A stretch of 64,000 nt of DNA from the NCBI GenBank assembly GCA_006218045.1, contig VBWB01000002.1:1-64000 (forward strand). Direction: 5' to 3'. Source of the stretch: Stygiobacter sp. (GTDB lineage Bacteria > Pseudomonadota > Alphaproteobacteria > Rhodospirillales > Magnetospirillaceae). The notes below the pieces were generated by a model. The model made no database searches, was not told where the DNA came from, and worked only from the letters and a program-made list of their open reading frames with translations. A program made the position numbers and the translations under genes. Of this stretch, positions 63,321 to 64,000 are shown in pieces (position 1 is the first letter of the stretch; every line of letters starts with the position of its first letter).

Positions 63321-64000
63321 ATGCGTGTGCCCACACTCCATCTGGTGTTGCGTCTGATCGTGCTGGTTGCTCTGCCCTTGATAGCGGCGGGATGCTCGTC
63401 TTCGTTCCAAGGCGGCACCCCGGTCAGTCGGGGGATGCCGTCGTCGCCGGCATGTTCCGGGACGGTGGTGGTCTATGCCGGCGACACCCTGTATTCCATT
63501 GCCCGGCGCTGCAATGTTTCGGTCCGCGACCTGATCGAGACCAATCAACTGGCGGCGCCTTACCTGGTTTCTCCGGGGATGCAACTGCGCATGCCTGGCA
63601 GCGGCGAGTACGTGGTTCAGCGCGGCGACGCTCTTAGCCTGATCGCCCGGCGCCTGGGGGTGGAGTTTCAGACCCTGGCGCGGCTGAACGGCAAGGTGCC
63701 GCCCTATACGATTTTCGTCGGCGAAAAACTCAGGTTGCCCAACACCCGGGGCGGCGCCACGGCGGCCAAGGCCGGTGATGGCGCTTCGGTCGTCGCCTCG
63801 ACCAACTCCAACCGCAAGGGGGGAGAGCCGGCAACGGCTTCGCCCCGTATTCCGCCGGTGCCGGCGGAGACGTCACCGACGGAATCCGCCCCCATACAGG
63901 AAGCCCGTCATCCGGCCTTCGAGCCCCGCCAAACCTTGCCGCCAGCGCCCCCCGCCATGAGCGGCAAAGGCTTCATCTGGCCGGTCAAAGGCGATCTGCT
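63321..64000 (+). CDS. nlpD: NlpD-like LysM lipoprotein, cut by the window edge
   Basis: This is the N-terminal part (226 codons) of an outer-membrane or periplasmic lipoprotein that activates cell wall amidases. A lipoprotein signal ends in AAGC (C25). It is followed by two LysM domains (about residues 48-93 and 96-140) for glycan binding and a Pro-rich linker. The last visible residues, GFIWPVKGDLL, are the usual start of an M23 peptidase domain. No stop lies inside the window. Downstream of surE-pcm, this is the usual place of nlpD. Confidence 0.88.
   Translation, partial: MRVPTLHLVLRLIVLVALPLIAAGCSSSFQGGTPVSRGMPSSPACSGTVVVYAGDTLYSIARRCNVSVRDLIETNQLAAPYLVSPGMQLRMPGSGEYVVQRGDALSLIARRLGVEFQTLARLNGKVPPYTIFVGEKLRLPNTRGGATAAKAGDGASVVASTNSNRKGGEPATASPRIPPVPAETSPTESAPIQEARHPAFEPRQTLPPAPPAMSGKGFIWPVKGDL

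Overview
The window is GC-rich chromosomal DNA from a denitrifying alphaproteobacterium. The inferred closest match is a Magnetospirillum-like member of the Rhodospirillales. Three things point there: a complete cytochrome cd1 (nirS) denitrification cluster, a full ISC iron-sulfur operon instead of the SUF system usual in alphaproteobacteria, and several sensory proteins (PAS/PilZ chemoreceptor, hemerythrin-receiver fusion, GGDEF protein, membrane histidine kinase). No rRNA, tRNA, CRISPR array, intact insertion sequence or prophage was seen. The species assignment is inference from gene content, not from an alignment.

Region 1 (1-11160) is a nitrite-reduction island. nirS runs leftward. A rightward set of eleven genes encodes electron donors (NirT, a P. 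stutzeri-type NirB, NirC) and the heme d1 pathway (NirE, NirD/L/G/H, NirJ, NirF, NirN). Most of these genes overlap by ATGA. Three FNR/NNR-like palindromes sit in the nirS-nirT intergenic region and a fourth near the left edge. A very long near-perfect inverted repeat splits the rightward set between nirB and nirE, and another follows nirN.

Region 2 (11160-12750) holds repeats, a degraded-looking leftward coding remnant, a strong leftward terminator and an alpha/beta hydrolase.

Region 3 (12977-20769) is cysteine and iron-sulfur assembly: cysE, iscR, two consecutive cysteine desulfurases, iscU, iscA, hscB with an N-terminal Cys4 motif, hscA, fdx and iscX.

Region 4 (20991-41664) mixes signalling and central metabolism: a DUF599 membrane protein, a GGDEF cyclase, mnmA, a rubrerythrin-like protein, a 975-residue chemoreceptor with PAS and PilZ domains, a small PilZ protein, a protein acetyltransferase of the Pat type, a TDT-family permease, a MaoC-phosphotransacetylase fusion with ackA (acetyl-phosphate metabolism), a cyclic-nucleotide-binding protein, pncC, pgpA, a PAS histidine kinase and a sulfite-oxidase-like molybdoenzyme.

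Region 5 (41695-64000) is mostly housekeeping: smpB, dapA, slt, ilvD, a hemerythrin-receiver protein translationally coupled to a heme-oxygenase-like diiron protein, fpr, xth, a putative HExxH protein, erpA, dgt and argS. These are followed by a tightly packed run of a SPOR protein, nagZ, an M50 protease, scpA, scpB, tatABC, serS, surE, pcm and an NlpD-like LysM lipoprotein cut by the window edge. TatABC may export cofactor-bearing periplasmic enzymes. The Sec-exported c-type cytochromes NirS, NirC and NirN mature in the same compartment. The ISC operon and ErpA would supply the clusters for NirJ, IscR and IlvD.
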